Source of the DNA: Neptunicoccus cionae
GTDB lineage: Bacteria; Pseudomonadota; Alphaproteobacteria; Rhodobacterales; Rhodobacteraceae
Reading direction: 5' to 3'
DNA length: 64,000 nucleotides
Assembly: GCF_002860325.1 (NCBI RefSeq)
Contig: NZ_PKOJ01000001.1
Span: 744,001 to 808,000 of the forward strand
Positions 7,093 to 16,784 of this stretch are shown piece after piece. The translations under genes were made by a program, and so were the position numbers. The notes beneath the pieces were generated by a model. The model made no database searches and was not told where the DNA came from. It saw only the letters and a program-made list of their open reading frames with translations. How positions within the stretch are numbered: the first letter of the stretch is position 1; each line of letters begins with the position of its first letter.

Positions 7093-8706
7093 ATGGACTA
7101 TATCAAGGCTTTTCTACTGGCCGGAGTTGCGCTTTTCGCGGCAATGGGCGCGAATTGGGCGCAGGATCCGGCGTATCAATTACATGCGGTGTTGATCATG
7201 GTGATCGCGCTTTGCATGTTTGTTTGGGTGATCCGTCACGCGGGGGAGCCGCAAAAGGCGAAGCCTGTGCCGACAGGTTATGACGACGGGGTGATCCGCG
7301 CTGGCGTGATTGCGACGGCGTTCTGGGGGATTGCCGGATTTGTGGTGGGGACGTTCATCGCGTTCCAACTGGCCTTTCCCGAGTTGAACTTTGACTGGGG
7401 CCAACCCTTTGCCAATTTTGGCCGGTTGCGGCCCCTTCACACATCTGCGGTGATTTTTGCCTTTGGCGGCAACGGCCTGATCGCGACCTCTTTTTATGTG
7501 GTCCAGCGCACAGGCGCGACGCGGCTTTGGGGCGGAAACCTCGCTTGGTTTGTGTTCTGGGGCTATCAATTGTTCATCGTGCTGGCTGCAACCGGTTATC
7601 TGCTGGGGTCCACCCAATCCAAAGAATACGCGGAGCCTGAATGGTATGTAGATATCTGGCTGACGATTGTCTGGCTCGCCTATCTTGCTGTGTTCCTTGG
7701 CACGATCTTCAAGCGGCGCGAGCGCCACATCTATGTGGCGAACTGGTTCTACCTTGCCTTCATCATCACCGTGGCCATGCTGCATGTGATCAATAACCTG
7801 TCCATCCCGGTGTCCATCTGGGGCAGTAAATCCGTGCAAGTCTTTGCCGGTGTGCAGGATGCGATGACCCAGTGGTGGTACGGCCACAACGCGGTCGGTT
7901 TTTTCCTGACGGCGGGTTTTCTTGGTATGATGTATTACTTCGTGCCCAAACAGGCAGGCCGTCCGGTCTACAGCTATAAACTGTCGATCATTCACTTCTG
8001 GGCGCTGATCTTCCTTTATATCTGGGCCGGGCCGCACCATTTGCATTACACAGCATTGCCGGACTGGGCTTCGACCCTTGGGATGGTGTTTTCGATCATC
8101 CTGTGGATGCCCAGCTGGGGGGGGATGATCAACGGTCTGATGACCCTGCAAGGCGCTTGGGACAAGCTGCGCACCGATCCGATCCTGCGGATGTTTGTTC
8201 TGTCTCTCGGTTTTTATGGCATGTCCACCTTTGAAGGTCCGATGATGTCGATCCGCGCGGTGAACTCCCTTTCCCACTATACCGACTGGACCATCGGTCA
8301 CGTCCACTCCGGTGCTTTGGGCTGGAACGGCATGATCACCTTCGCCTGTCTCTACTTCCTGACACCCCGACTGTGGGGGCGTGACAAGATGTATTCCATG
8401 AGCGCGATCAACTGGCACTTTTGGTTGGCGACCATCGGCATCGTCCTTTACGCCGCATCCATGTGGGTGACTGGCATCATGGAAGGCCTGATGTGGCGCG
8501 AAGTGGATGATCAGGGTTTCCTTGTGAACTCTTTCGCAGACACCGTAGCCGCGAAATTCCCGATGTATGTGGTGCGGGGCTTGGGCGGGGTGATGTTCCT
8601 TGCCGGCGCGCTGATCATGATCTGGAACATGTGGATGACCATCCGCGGCCCGAAAACGGCGAAGGCGGGTACCACTGGCACCAGTCCGACCGTCGCAGCA
8701 GAATAA
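7093..8706 (+). CDS. ccoN: cbb3-type cytochrome c oxidase subunit I
   Basis: The 537-residue catalytic subunit carrying heme b and the heme b3-CuB oxygen-reducing centre. It is highly hydrophobic with about twelve helices. Conserved His-containing segments such as [48 protein letters not shown] and [19 protein letters not shown] supply the heme and copper ligands. The ATG at 7093 follows a GAGGTG ribosome site; the longer frame upstream lacks family sequence. It heads the ccoNOQP operon behind an FNR box. Confidence 0.97.
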   Translation: MDYIKAFLLAGVALFAAMGANWAQDPAYQLHAVLIMVIALCMFVWVIRHAGEPQKAKPVPTGYDDGVIRAGVIATAFWGIAGFVVGTFIAFQLAFPELNFDWGQPFANFGRLRPLHTSAVIFAFGGNGLIATSFYVVQRTGATRLWGGNLAWFVFWGYQLFIVLAATGYLLGSTQSKEYAEPEWYVDIWLTIVWLAYLAVFLGTIFKRRERHIYVANWFYLAFIITVAMLHVINNLSIPVSIWGSKSVQVFAGVQDAMTQWWYGHNAVGFFLTAGFLGMMYYFVPKQAGRPVYSYKLSIIHFWALIFLYIWAGPHHLHYTALPDWASTLGMVFSIILWMPSWGGMINGLMTLQGAWDKLRTDPILRMFVLSLGFYGMSTFEGPMMSIRAVNSLSHYTDWTIGHVHSGALGWNGMITFACLYFLTPRLWGRDKMYSMSAINWHFWLATIGIVLYAASMWVTGIMEGLMWREVDDQGFLVNSFADTVAAKFPMYVVRGLGGVMFLAGALIMIWNMWMTIRGPKTAKAGTTGTSPTVAAE

Positions 8707-8718
8707 GGAGTCCGGAAA

Positions 8719-9444
8719 ATGGCCTTTCTCGACAAACATGCAATTCTTGAAAAAAGTCCGACCCTGCTGCTGGTCAGCTCCCTTCTGGTGGTCTCAATCG
8801 GCGGGATCGTGGAAATTGCGCCGCTGTTCTGGCTGGAAAACACCATTGAGGAAGTAGAGGGCGTGCGCCCCTATTCCCCGCTGGAGCTGACAGGGCGCGA
8901 CATCTACGTGCGAGAGGGCTGCTACCTCTGTCACAGCCAGATGATCCGTCCGATGCGCGATGAAGTGGAACGCTACGGGCATTATTCGCTGGCCGCAGAG
9001 TCGATGTACGACCACCCGTTCCAGTGGGGGTCCAAACGGACCGGACCGGATGTGGCCCGCGTGGGCGGGCGCTATTCTGACGCATGGCACGTGGAGCACC
9101 TGAAAGATCCGCAGTCGGTTGTGCCGGAATCGATCATGCCGAAATACGAGTTTCTGGCAGAGACCCGCATCGAGGCAACCCAGATCAAGGCGCTATTGAA
9201 TACCCACCGCCTTGTGGGGGTGCCCTATGACGATGACATGCTGGATAACGCAGTGGCGGATTTTTATGCGCAGGCCAACCCTGACAGTGATTACGACGCC
9301 ATGCTGGAACGGTATCCCGGTGCTGCCGTCGCCAATTTCGACGGCCAGAAAGAGCTGACAGAGATGGATGCGCTGGTGGCCTATCTTCAGGTGCTCGGGA
9401 CCATGGTCGACTTTTCCACCTTCACCCCTGACGCAAGCCGATAG
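8719..9444 (+). CDS. ccoO: cbb3 oxidase subunit II, mono-heme cytochrome c
   Basis: A 241-residue membrane-anchored cytochrome c. One N-terminal hydrophobic helix (residues ~14-38) is followed by the heme-binding motif CYLCH at residues 68-72 and Met-containing segments that can give the distal ligand. It passes electrons from CcoP towards CcoN. It starts 12 bp after ccoN with an AAGGAG ribosome site. Confidence 0.97.
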   Translation: MAFLDKHAILEKSPTLLLVSSLLVVSIGGIVEIAPLFWLENTIEEVEGVRPYSPLELTGRDIYVREGCYLCHSQMIRPMRDEVERYGHYSLAAESMYDHPFQWGSKRTGPDVARVGGRYSDAWHVEHLKDPQSVVPESIMPKYEFLAETRIEATQIKALLNTHRLVGVPYDDDMLDNAVADFYAQANPDSDYDAMLERYPGAAVANFDGQKELTEMDALVAYLQVLGTMVDFSTFTPDASR

Positions 9445-9453
9445 GAGGGCGCT

Positions 9454-9696
9454 ATGGATACCTATTCTTTCCTGCGCGAACTGGCTGACAGCTGGTTTTT
9501 ACTTGCGATGTTCTGCTTCTTCCTCGGCGCGATCCTGTTTCTGTTCCGCCCCGGAAGCCGGAAGATGCACGAGGACGCCAGCCGGATACCCTTGCGGGAG
9601 TCCCAGTCACCCGTCGCGCCACGGGTGAACCAATCCAATGCTGCCCTGCGCGGCTGTGCGGGCAATTGCCCTGATTGTATCAAGAGGACAAACTGA
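9454..9696 (+). CDS. ccoQ: cbb3 oxidase small subunit with C-terminal Cys cluster
   Basis: An 80-residue protein with one membrane helix (LADSWFLLAMFCFFLGAILFLF) followed by RPGSRK, the usual CcoQ signature. CcoQ stabilises the cbb3 complex. It lies between ccoO and ccoP and its TGA overlaps the ccoP ATG by one base. The C-terminal tail is longer than needed for the family core and ends in a Cys68-x3-Cys72-x2-Cys75 cluster (GCAGNCPDC), which could bind a metal or form disulfides; its role is unknown. Confidence 0.92.
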   Translation: MDTYSFLRELADSWFLLAMFCFFLGAILFLFRPGSRKMHEDASRIPLRESQSPVAPRVNQSNAALRGCAGNCPDCIKRTN

Positions 9697-10568
9697 TGTC
9701 TGACCATACTGAAAAAAACGTGGATGAAGTCACCGGCGTTGAAACCACCGGTCACAATTGGGATGGCATTGAGGAGTTGAACAACCCGATGCCCCGATGG
9801 TGGCTCTGGACCCTGTACGCAACAATTGTCTGGGGCATTGCCTATACCATCGCCTTTCCTGCATGGCCGTTGATTTCCGGCGCGACGACGGGGGTTCTCG
9901 GCTGGTCCACTCGGGCGGATGTGGCCCGCGAGATAGAAAGCCATGACGCACAGAACGGCGCGCTGGTGGAACAGTTGCTGGCCGCCGAGATGGACCGCCT
10001 GCCCGAAGACCCCGAACTGCTGCGTTATGCAGTGGCCCGCGGTGGCGCTGTGTTCAAAGCGCAGTGTTCCCAGTGTCACGGCTCTGGTGCGGCCGGATTT
10101 AAGGGCTATCCGAACCTGCTGGACGATGACTGGCTTTGGGGCGGCAGTATGGATGAAATCACCTTCACTGTGCGCCACGGCATCCGCAATGATATCGACG
10201 ACGAGGCCCGTTATTCCGAAATGCCAGCCTTTGGTGAACTGTTGGAAAAAGAGCAGATCCGTGCAGCTGCGGAATATGTGTACTCGCTGTCCAATGACGA
10301 TGCTGAACCTGAACTTGCCGCCAGCGGTCAGGAGCTGTTTGCGGAGCAATGCGCGGCCTGCCATGGTGATACGGGTCGTGGCGACCGCGAGCAGGGTGCG
10401 CCTAATCTGGCGGATGCGATCTGGCTATATGGTGGTGACCGGGAGACCCTGATCCAAACCATCACTTATTCCCGGTTCGGCATTATGCCTGCTTGGGGCC
10501 AACGGCTGATCGAAGCGGATGTGCGGGCTGTATCTGCCTATGTCCATGGTCTTGGAGGTGGCGAGTAA
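9696..10568 (+). CDS. ccoP: cbb3 oxidase subunit III, di-heme cytochrome c
   Basis: A 290-residue membrane-anchored diheme cytochrome c that accepts electrons from soluble cytochrome c or the bc1 complex. An N-terminal amphipathic region and helix (RWWLWTLYATIVWGIAYTIAF) are followed by two c-type domains with CSQCH (residues 124-128) and CAACH (219-223). The start at 9696 overlaps the ccoQ stop; a frame start 21 bp upstream is possible but lacks the family beginning MSDHTEKNVDEVTG. It is the last gene of the structural operon. Confidence 0.97.
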   Translation: MSDHTEKNVDEVTGVETTGHNWDGIEELNNPMPRWWLWTLYATIVWGIAYTIAFPAWPLISGATTGVLGWSTRADVAREIESHDAQNGALVEQLLAAEMDRLPEDPELLRYAVARGGAVFKAQCSQCHGSGAAGFKGYPNLLDDDWLWGGSMDEITFTVRHGIRNDIDDEARYSEMPAFGELLEKEQIRAAAEYVYSLSNDDAEPELAASGQELFAEQCAACHGDTGRGDREQGAPNLADAIWLYGGDRETLIQTITYSRFGIMPAWGQRLIEADVRAVSAYVHGLGGGE

Positions 10569-10624
10569 CAAGCTCGCCATCGACTTCTAGAATACGGCGC
10601 TGCCTCCCCTACGGCGGTGTCGTT

Positions 10625-10672
10625 CCCCCGAAACAGCCCTGTTCGCAAACAAGCCGTTTCGGGGGTCTTTTT
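10625..10672 (+). terminator. Terminator between ccoP and ccoG, abutting FNR box
   Basis: CCCCCGAAAC (10625-10634) pairs perfectly with GTTTCGGGGG (10656-10665) across a 21-nt loop, followed by TCTTTTT. The last T residues are also the first bases of the FNR box of ccoG. It should end ccoNOQP transcription while the next promoter is separately oxygen-controlled. Confidence 0.85.
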
Positions 10673-10684
10673 GATCCATATCAA
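10671..10684. promoter_or_regulatory. FNR box upstream of ccoG
   Basis: TTGATCCATATCAA is a perfect TTGA-N6-TCAA dyad centred about 60 bp before the ccoG ATG. It overlaps the T-tract of the ccoP terminator. It indicates independent FnrL control of the assembly operon ccoGHIS. Confidence 0.88.
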
Positions 10685-10736
10685 GGCGCAGCTGATTCCC
10701 GTGCGCTAAGACGAGGCTGCGAACAGGATTGATACC

Positions 10737-12173
10737 ATGACCCAAACCACGCCTCCCCCTCTCTACGCGGCGCAAGAGCCCGTGTTTCCCCGCAAGGTTT
10801 CGGGCAAATTCCGCCGTCTGAAATGGTGGATCATGCTGGTTACGCTGGGGATTTACTATCTTATGCCGTGGATACGCTGGGATCGCGGTCCGAACCTGCC
10901 GGATCAGGCGGTGCTGCTGGATATGGCGGGGCGGCGGTTCTACTTTTTCTGGATCGAAATCTGGCCGCACGAATTTTACTTTGTCGCCGGGCTTCTGGTG
11001 ATGGCAGGGCTGGGGCTTTTCCTCTTCACTTCGGCGCTTGGGCGGGTGTGGTGTGGATATACCTGCCCGCAGACGGTCTGGACCGATTTGTTCATTCTGG
11101 TGGAGCGTTGGGTCGAAGGAGACCGCAATGCGCGGGTGCGATTGTGGAAGGCAAAGTGGGATTTCCACAAATGGCGGCTGCGGTTGACCAAATGGGCAAT
11201 CTGGTTGGGAATAGCGATGGCCACCGGTGGGGCTTGGGTGTTTTATTTCACAGATGCCCCGACTCTGGCGCGGGATCTTCTGCGCTTTGATGCCCATCCG
11301 ATCGCTTACGCTACGATTGCTGTCCTGACGGCCACCACATTCATCTTTGGCGGTTTCCTGAGGGAACAGGTCTGTATCTATATGTGCCCGTGGCCTCGCA
11401 TTCAGGCGGCGATGATGGACCCTGACACGATCACTGTGGCCTACCGTGGCTGGCGGGGGGAGCCCCGTGGCAAGCATCGCAAGGCGGCACAGGCGGCGGA
11501 TGCCGCGCCGCGCGGGGATTGCATTGACTGTATGGCCTGCGTCAACGTTTGCCCGATGGGAATCGATATCCGCGACGGGCAGCAAATGGAATGTATCACC
11601 TGTGCGCTTTGTATCGACGCCTGCGACGATGTAATGGACAAAATTGGCAAGCCGCGCGGGCTGATTGATTATCTCGCGCTGTCTGACGAGCCGGCAGAGC
11701 GTGCCGGAGCCGCGCCCAAGCCGGTATGGAAACATATCCTGCGCCCCAGAACGCTGTTCTATACGGCGCTTTGGTCGCTTGTCGGGATCGGCCTGATCTA
11801 CGCGCTGTTCATGCGTTCGGACATCGAACTGGCAGTGTCTCCCTTGCGCAACCCGACTTATGTGACGCTTTCAGATGGCAGCATCCGCAACATCTACGAC
11901 GTGCGGATGCGCAACAAACACGCCGAGGCGAGGGTGTTCCGGCTGTCTGTTACCGCCGAAACTGGGGTTCAATTGCAACTGGAAGGGCACGAAGAAGGGC
12001 GCAGCATTCTTGTCCCGGCGGACAAGACTTTTATGCAGCGGGTTTATGTCACCGCGCCGCGCCTCGATCCGGCCGCAACGTTGGCCCGCAGTGATATTCG
12101 TATCTGGGTTGAGGATACCGCCACAGGCACACGGGCGTCCCAAGCGACGACTTTTAACGGAAAGGCAGAGTGA
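10737..12173 (+). CDS. ccoG: cbb3 oxidase assembly iron-sulfur protein
   Basis: A 478-residue membrane protein of the CcoG/RdxA/FixG family, known to act as a Cu(II) reductase in cbb3 oxidase maturation. Several N-terminal helices contain Cys-rich CGYTCPQTVWTD and QVCIYMCPWPRIQ. A ferredoxin-like module follows with CIDCMACVNVCPMGID and CITCALCIDAC, enough for two [4Fe-4S] clusters. The C-terminal region is a periplasmic Ig-like domain. It starts the assembly operon behind its own FNR box. Confidence 0.96.
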   Translation: MTQTTPPPLYAAQEPVFPRKVSGKFRRLKWWIMLVTLGIYYLMPWIRWDRGPNLPDQAVLLDMAGRRFYFFWIEIWPHEFYFVAGLLVMAGLGLFLFTSALGRVWCGYTCPQTVWTDLFILVERWVEGDRNARVRLWKAKWDFHKWRLRLTKWAIWLGIAMATGGAWVFYFTDAPTLARDLLRFDAHPIAYATIAVLTATTFIFGGFLREQVCIYMCPWPRIQAAMMDPDTITVAYRGWRGEPRGKHRKAAQAADAAPRGDCIDCMACVNVCPMGIDIRDGQQMECITCALCIDACDDVMDKIGKPRGLIDYLALSDEPAERAGAAPKPVWKHILRPRTLFYTALWSLVGIGLIYALFMRSDIELAVSPLRNPTYVTLSDGSIRNIYDVRMRNKHAEARVFRLSVTAETGVQLQLEGHEEGRSILVPADKTFMQRVYVTAPRLDPAATLARSDIRIWVEDTATGTRASQATTFNGKAE

Positions 12174-12174
12174 T

Positions 12175-12627
12175 ATGGTGAAGCAGATTACAGGATGGCA
12201 CGTTTTCGGGTCTTTCGCGCTGGCGTTTTCGGTGATTATCGGAGTCAATCTGGTGTTGGCTTATAATGCCGTCCACAGTTTTCCGGGACTTGAGGTTAAA
12301 AACTCATACGTGGCAAGCCAGAGCTTTGACGCCGATCGTGACGCGCAGGTAGCGCTGGGTTGGGATGTCGGGGCTTTTGTAGAAGACGGGTTTGTGACGC
12401 TGAATATTACGCAGGATGGTACGCCAGTCTCCGCGCTGATCGAACAGGCCACTTTCGGGCGCGCCACCAGCGTGGCGCAGGATCAGGAACTGGAATTCCG
12501 CCGCCGGAACGGGGCCTATATTGCGCCGGTCAAGGCCGGTGCGGGCAACTGGAACCTGCGCCTGAAGGCCCGCGCACTGGATGGCACGCTGTTCCAGCAG
12601 CGCATCATCGTAAGGGTCGTACAATGA
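12175..12627 (+). CDS. ccoH: cbb3 oxidase assembly protein FixH/CcoH
   Basis: A 150-residue single-helix membrane protein (GWHVFGSFALAFSVIIGVNLVLAYNAV) with a periplasmic beta-rich domain. CcoH is required for stable assembly of the cbb3 complex. It begins 1 bp after the ccoG stop, and its stop overlaps the ccoI ATG. The longer open frame upstream is antisense-like read-through within ccoG and is not used. Confidence 0.93.
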   Translation: MVKQITGWHVFGSFALAFSVIIGVNLVLAYNAVHSFPGLEVKNSYVASQSFDADRDAQVALGWDVGAFVEDGFVTLNITQDGTPVSALIEQATFGRATSVAQDQELEFRRRNGAYIAPVKAGAGNWNLRLKARALDGTLFQQRIIVRVVQ

Positions 12628-14789
12628 GCACTGCCTTTTCCGCATCCCCGTGTCCGGGGTGTATTTCTGCCACGCTGGCCTCGGAAGAGGTGGCCAGAAA
12701 GTTAAGAGCAAACCTGCGGTTTTCGGTGCCGGGCGTGCATTGCGCTGCCTGTATTGCCAAGATCGAACAGGGCCTTCGAACAGTGCCGGGAATTCGGGAT
12801 GCGCGAGTGAACCTGTCGCTGAAACGGCTGAGTGTCGAGGCGGACGATGGCGTTGGCGAGGCACAGATTAAAGAGCATCTTGCCGGTCTGGGATTTGAAG
12901 CAAATCCCCTTGATCAAGAGGCGCTGGGCGCGGAAGCAGACCCTGCGGGCCGTGCCCTTCTGCTGCGTCTGGCAGTGGCCGGTTTTGCCATGATGAACGT
13001 GATGCTTTTGTCTGTGGCGGTCTGGTCCGGAGCGGCGGATGCCACGCGGGACCTTTTCCATCTGATTTCGGCCACTATTGCTGTACCGGTAGTGGCTTTT
13101 TCCGGCCAGCCGTTTTTTAAAAGTGCGTGGTCGGCGCTGCGGCATCGCAGACTGAATATGGATGTGCCGATTTCTCTGGCGATTGTTCTGGCGGTGGGCA
13201 TGTCCATATTCGAAGCACGTCAGAGCGGGGCACATGCCTATTTCGACGCGGCCCTGTCGCTGACCTTCTTTCTGCTGATCGGCAAGTTTCTGGAACATAA
13301 GACTCGTGGGGCTGCCCGTTCCGCTGCGCGTGAACTCTCTGCGCTGGAAGTCCACAGGGCAAGCGTGATGGTAAACGGGCAGGCTGAAAGCCGTGCGGTA
13401 GCCGATCTTGCTGTAGGGGATCACGTGCTTGTAGCAAGCGGGATGCGTGTGCCGGTGGATGGAGACCTTTTATCCCCGACAGCGCAGATGGACCGGTCCT
13501 TCCTGACCGGAGAATCCGAAGAGGTGGAGGTACGTGCCGGCGCAGCCTTGCAAGCGGGCGTGGTCAATCTCGGTGCGCCACTGACCCTGCGCGCCACTGC
13601 TGTTGGCGAAGACACAACCCTGCGCCGTGTGGCCGCGATGGTCGAACTGGCGGAATCGGGGCGCAACAGTTACACGTCGCTGGCGGCGCGGGCGGCGCAG
13701 ATTTACGCCCCCGCCGTGCATCTGCTGGCGTTGCTGGCGTTTCTAGGGTGGCTGGCGGCAAGCCACGATGTGCGTCTGGCGTTGAATATTGCCGTGGCCG
13801 TGCTGATCATCACATGCCCCTGTGCGCTTGGCCTGGCCGTTCCTGCAGTGTCTACAGGAGCGATCGGAAGGCTGTTTTCCAAGGGGCTGCTGGTTCGTCA
13901 CGCCACAGCGCTGGAGCGGCTGGCAGAGGTGGATCTGGCTGTTTTCGACAAAACCGGTACATTGACCCGTCCGGGATTTGATGTTGCAGGCTCGGGCCTA
14001 AGCGCTGTGGAACAGGCTATCTTACTGGGCCTTGCGCAGGCCTCGGATCATCCTGTCAGCAAGGCCATCACCGAAACCTTGGGGCCGCAGATGAAACCGG
14101 CACCGCTTACAGGAATTGAAGAGATCAAGGGCGCAGGTGTGCAGGGGTACTTCGGACGGGATCGCGTGCAACTGGGGCGGGCGGACTGGCTCGGTGCGGA
14201 TTTTACCGGCACCGGATTGCGGATCGGCGACACTGAAGCGCGCAAGATTGAAACCACGGAAACCTTGCGAGAGGGGGCAAGATCCGCTGTCTCCGCCCTG
14301 CAAAATGCCGGTGTGCCAGTGCACATCCTGACAGGCGACCGGCGGGAGGCTGCCGTGGACATCGCCCGTCAGCTCGGGGTGCTTGATATTCAGGCGGGCG
14401 TGCGGGCCGAAGAGAAACTGGAAAGACTGAAAGGTCTGGAAGACAGGGGCTACAAGGTGCTGATGGTGGGGGATGGGTTGAACGATACGGCTGCGCTCGC
14501 ATCCGCGCATGCTTCAATGGCACCGTCTTCGGCCCTTGATGCCTCACGCAATGCCGCGGATATTGTGATCCTGCGTCAGGATCTGGCAAACATCCCGCTG
14601 GCACTGGCGGTGGCGGGGTCCTCTGTTAAACTGTCGCGGCAGAATTTCGCGATTGCTGCGGGCTATAATCTGATAGCAATTCCAATCGCCCTCGCCGGAC
14701 TGGCAACACCTTTGCTTGCGGCGCTGGCCATGTCTGCATCGTCATTGACCGTGCTGGCAAATGCAATGCGCGTGAGGTTGGTGAAATGA
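12624..14789 (+). CDS. ccoI: Copper-translocating P1B-type ATPase for cbb3 oxidase
   Basis: A 721-residue CopA2/FixI-type copper exporter that delivers copper to the CuB site of CcoN. Order: N-terminal CPGC (residues 10-13), an HMA domain with CAAC (40-43), membrane helices, the LTGESEEVE actuator motif, the membrane metal site CPC (398-400), phosphorylation site DKTGT (Asp442), the SDHP motif and the GDGLNDTAAL hinge. The start at 12624 overlaps ccoH by 4 bp. ccoS follows with another 4-bp overlap. Confidence 0.96.
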   Translation: MSTAFSASPCPGCISATLASEEVARKLRANLRFSVPGVHCAACIAKIEQGLRTVPGIRDARVNLSLKRLSVEADDGVGEAQIKEHLAGLGFEANPLDQEALGAEADPAGRALLLRLAVAGFAMMNVMLLSVAVWSGAADATRDLFHLISATIAVPVVAFSGQPFFKSAWSALRHRRLNMDVPISLAIVLAVGMSIFEARQSGAHAYFDAALSLTFFLLIGKFLEHKTRGAARSAARELSALEVHRASVMVNGQAESRAVADLAVGDHVLVASGMRVPVDGDLLSPTAQMDRSFLTGESEEVEVRAGAALQAGVVNLGAPLTLRATAVGEDTTLRRVAAMVELAESGRNSYTSLAARAAQIYAPAVHLLALLAFLGWLAASHDVRLALNIAVAVLIITCPCALGLAVPAVSTGAIGRLFSKGLLVRHATALERLAEVDLAVFDKTGTLTRPGFDVAGSGLSAVEQAILLGLAQASDHPVSKAITETLGPQMKPAPLTGIEEIKGAGVQGYFGRDRVQLGRADWLGADFTGTGLRIGDTEARKIETTETLREGARSAVSALQNAGVPVHILTGDRREAAVDIARQLGVLDIQAGVRAEEKLERLKGLEDRGYKVLMVGDGLNDTAALASAHASMAPSSALDASRNAADIVILRQDLANIPLALAVAGSSVKLSRQNFAIAAGYNLIAIPIALAGLATPLLAALAMSASSLTVLANAMRVRLVK

Positions 14790-14938
14790 ATGTTCTGGTT
14801 GTTCTCATCCCTGTGTCGCTGATCCTTGGCGGGGTTGGACTGATCGGATTTTTATGGACCGTGCGCAATGCGCAATATGACGATCCCGATGGCAGCGCGG
14901 CGCGCATCCTGCTGGATGACGACGCGCCCCCTAACTAG
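14786..14938 (+). CDS. ccoS: cbb3 oxidase maturation protein CcoS (50 aa)
   Basis: A 50-residue protein read from ATG 14786 to TAG 14936-14938. It begins MNVLVVLIPVSLILGGVGL, a single membrane helix, then WTVRNAQYDDPDG, the conserved CcoS tail, and ends in an acidic stretch. CcoS is needed for cofactor insertion into CcoN. The ATG overlaps the ccoI stop (ATGA). It completes the ccoGHIS order. Confidence 0.92.
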   Translation: MNVLVVLIPVSLILGGVGLIGFLWTVRNAQYDDPDGSAARILLDDDAPPN

Positions 14939-15097
14939 CGCCGCAGCCTGCGATCCCGCTGCTGCCTGTAAGTCATTCCCACTTCCACCATCGCGGGAAT
15001 TGCTGTAATCCCGATAGCAGACAAGCAGAACTGCCCTGCTCCGGCGCGGTTTTGCGCTGTGGAGGCAAGGGACAAGACCGGTAAGGGAGAGTGGTAT

Positions 15098-15874
15098 ATG
15101 GCGTTCAAGGACGGGATTCTGGACAACTATCTCCATGAACGGCACTTTTTGCAAACCGTCTATATGCCCGCGTTCCAACCGGTGGGGCGCAATTTTGTCT
15201 ACATGAAAAACCACAAGGCTGCCTGCACCACAGTGATCGCCACGCTGATGGCTCATCTGCTGGCTGAAAAAGGCGACAGCCGCGATATATCCATGCAGAA
15301 CGTGCATAAACCGCCGATGGATGTGATCCACGCGGGCAAGCGGACGCTGTCGCTGGACCGTGCCTTGGATGCGCTGCAATCCCCTGACGTGTTCCGGTTC
15401 ACGGCGGTGCGCGAACCGGTCAGCCGCACCGTCAGTGCCTGGGCAGACAAAGTGGCAGGGCAGGGTGCGAAAAAGCACAAGCTGATGGATAAACTCGGGC
15501 GGCCAAAGGACGAAGACCTGAGCCTGTCGGCCTTTCTCGATGTGCTGGCACACAACCCCGAAGCGCTCGACGTGGATCGCCACTGGCGCCCCCAGAGCAA
15601 AGAAATCTCCTGGGGGCTGATCAACTACGACGTGGTAGGTACGACGGATGATCTTGAACCTGCCCTGAGCGAAATTGTTTCGGCCTGTTTTGGCAAAGCG
15701 CAGCCGATGGTGCAGGACACGCGCAAGTCTTTGGGCCATAAAACCTCCAGCAGGGAACTGGTCGCAGGGCTGACCCGCAAGGACCGGCGCAATATCGAGC
15801 GGGCCTTTGCCGCCGACCTCGAGATGTATGAATCCGTCAAAAGCCGCCAGATACAAACGGTGCTCGCCCTATGA
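15098..15874 (+). CDS. Sulfotransferase-family protein
   Basis: A 258-residue protein with the two PAPS-binding signatures of the sulfotransferase family 2 type: KNHKAACTT (residues 37-45, 5'-phosphosulfate loop, in the place of the usual KxxKTGSTT) and FTAVREPVSRTVSAW (101-115, 3'-phosphate motif with Arg and Ser). It would sulfate a surface carbohydrate or small molecule, but the acceptor is unknown. The ATG at 15098 follows AGGGAGAG; an upstream in-frame ATG at 15059 is less well placed. It overlaps the next gene by 4 bp, so the two are coupled. Confidence 0.8.
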   Translation: MAFKDGILDNYLHERHFLQTVYMPAFQPVGRNFVYMKNHKAACTTVIATLMAHLLAEKGDSRDISMQNVHKPPMDVIHAGKRTLSLDRALDALQSPDVFRFTAVREPVSRTVSAWADKVAGQGAKKHKLMDKLGRPKDEDLSLSAFLDVLAHNPEALDVDRHWRPQSKEISWGLINYDVVGTTDDLEPALSEIVSACFGKAQPMVQDTRKSLGHKTSSRELVAGLTRKDRRNIERAFAADLEMYESVKSRQIQTVLAL

Positions 15875-16779
15875 ACAAACCAACCCAGATTGACCTGCAG
15901 AACCATCTCGCCAGTGTTGGCGGTGAGCAAGGGTTCTTCGAAGAACTCGGGGATCAGCATTCTGCATTGTTTGTGCAAGGGGAAGGACAGGGGGGAAAGA
16001 CCCTGTTCGTCACATTCGAGAACCTCGACGATGTGGCCAAAGACGCGGAGCACCGGATGCCTTGGGGGTATAATTTTGTGACAGGGCAGGGCTGGTCCAT
16101 GCTCGGGATGATGGCCCACGGCTGGACATGGTACCGCGATGAGGCCGTGTTCGATTTCTTCGACCGGTTGCGGGATGAGGGATTCTTCAAACAGTTTGAC
16201 AATGTGCTGTTCTACGGTGCCTCCATGGGCGCCTACGCGGCCAGCGTGTTTAACGCCGCCGCCCCCGGATCAACCGTGATCCTGTTGTCGCCCCAGGCCA
16301 CGCTCAGCCGTGATGTCGCCTCCTGGGAAACCCGCTATCGCAAGGCATGGGCACGGGATTTTTCATCGCGTTATGGCTATGGGCCGGTCGAATCCTTGCA
16401 GGCCAAGCAGGTACATCTTTTCTACGATCCGCAGGCGAGCCTCGACGCGATGCATGCTGCCCTTTTTCAGGGAGAGAACGTGCGCAAGTATAAATGCCGC
16501 TTCATGGGGCACCGGATTGCCTCCCTGTGGCAGCAGATGGGCGTGCTGAAACAGGTCGTGCTCGGTTGCGTAGAGGGAACGCTGACAACAGCCGCTTTCT
16601 ACCGCCTGATGCGGGCCAGACTGCACAACCACCGCTATCAAAAGGAAATGCTGAACCGGCTGCTGGAAAAGAACCGCCCCCATTTGGTGGCACACTACAC
16701 CCGCGCCGTCCTCAATACCCGTGGCGGCCCGAGTTTCCGCAAGGCCCTGCGTGCGGCAGAAGAGCAAATGAAGCAATAG
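15871..16779 (+). CDS. Alpha/beta-hydrolase-fold protein coupled to sulfotransferase
   Basis: A 302-residue protein. NVLFYGASMGAYAASVFNAA (Ser118 in G-x-S-x-G) looks like the nucleophile elbow of an alpha/beta hydrolase, and LLSPQATL and HRIASLW could carry the acid and His. Family function is not known. The start overlaps the sulfotransferase stop, which suggests a shared pathway such as modification of a secreted polymer. The gene is followed directly by one of the intergenic repeats. Confidence 0.6.
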   Translation: MNKPTQIDLQNHLASVGGEQGFFEELGDQHSALFVQGEGQGGKTLFVTFENLDDVAKDAEHRMPWGYNFVTGQGWSMLGMMAHGWTWYRDEAVFDFFDRLRDEGFFKQFDNVLFYGASMGAYAASVFNAAAPGSTVILLSPQATLSRDVASWETRYRKAWARDFSSRYGYGPVESLQAKQVHLFYDPQASLDAMHAALFQGENVRKYKCRFMGHRIASLWQQMGVLKQVVLGCVEGTLTTAAFYRLMRARLHNHRYQKEMLNRLLEKNRPHLVAHYTRAVLNTRGGPSFRKALRAAEEQMKQ

Positions 16780-16784
16780 GCTGG

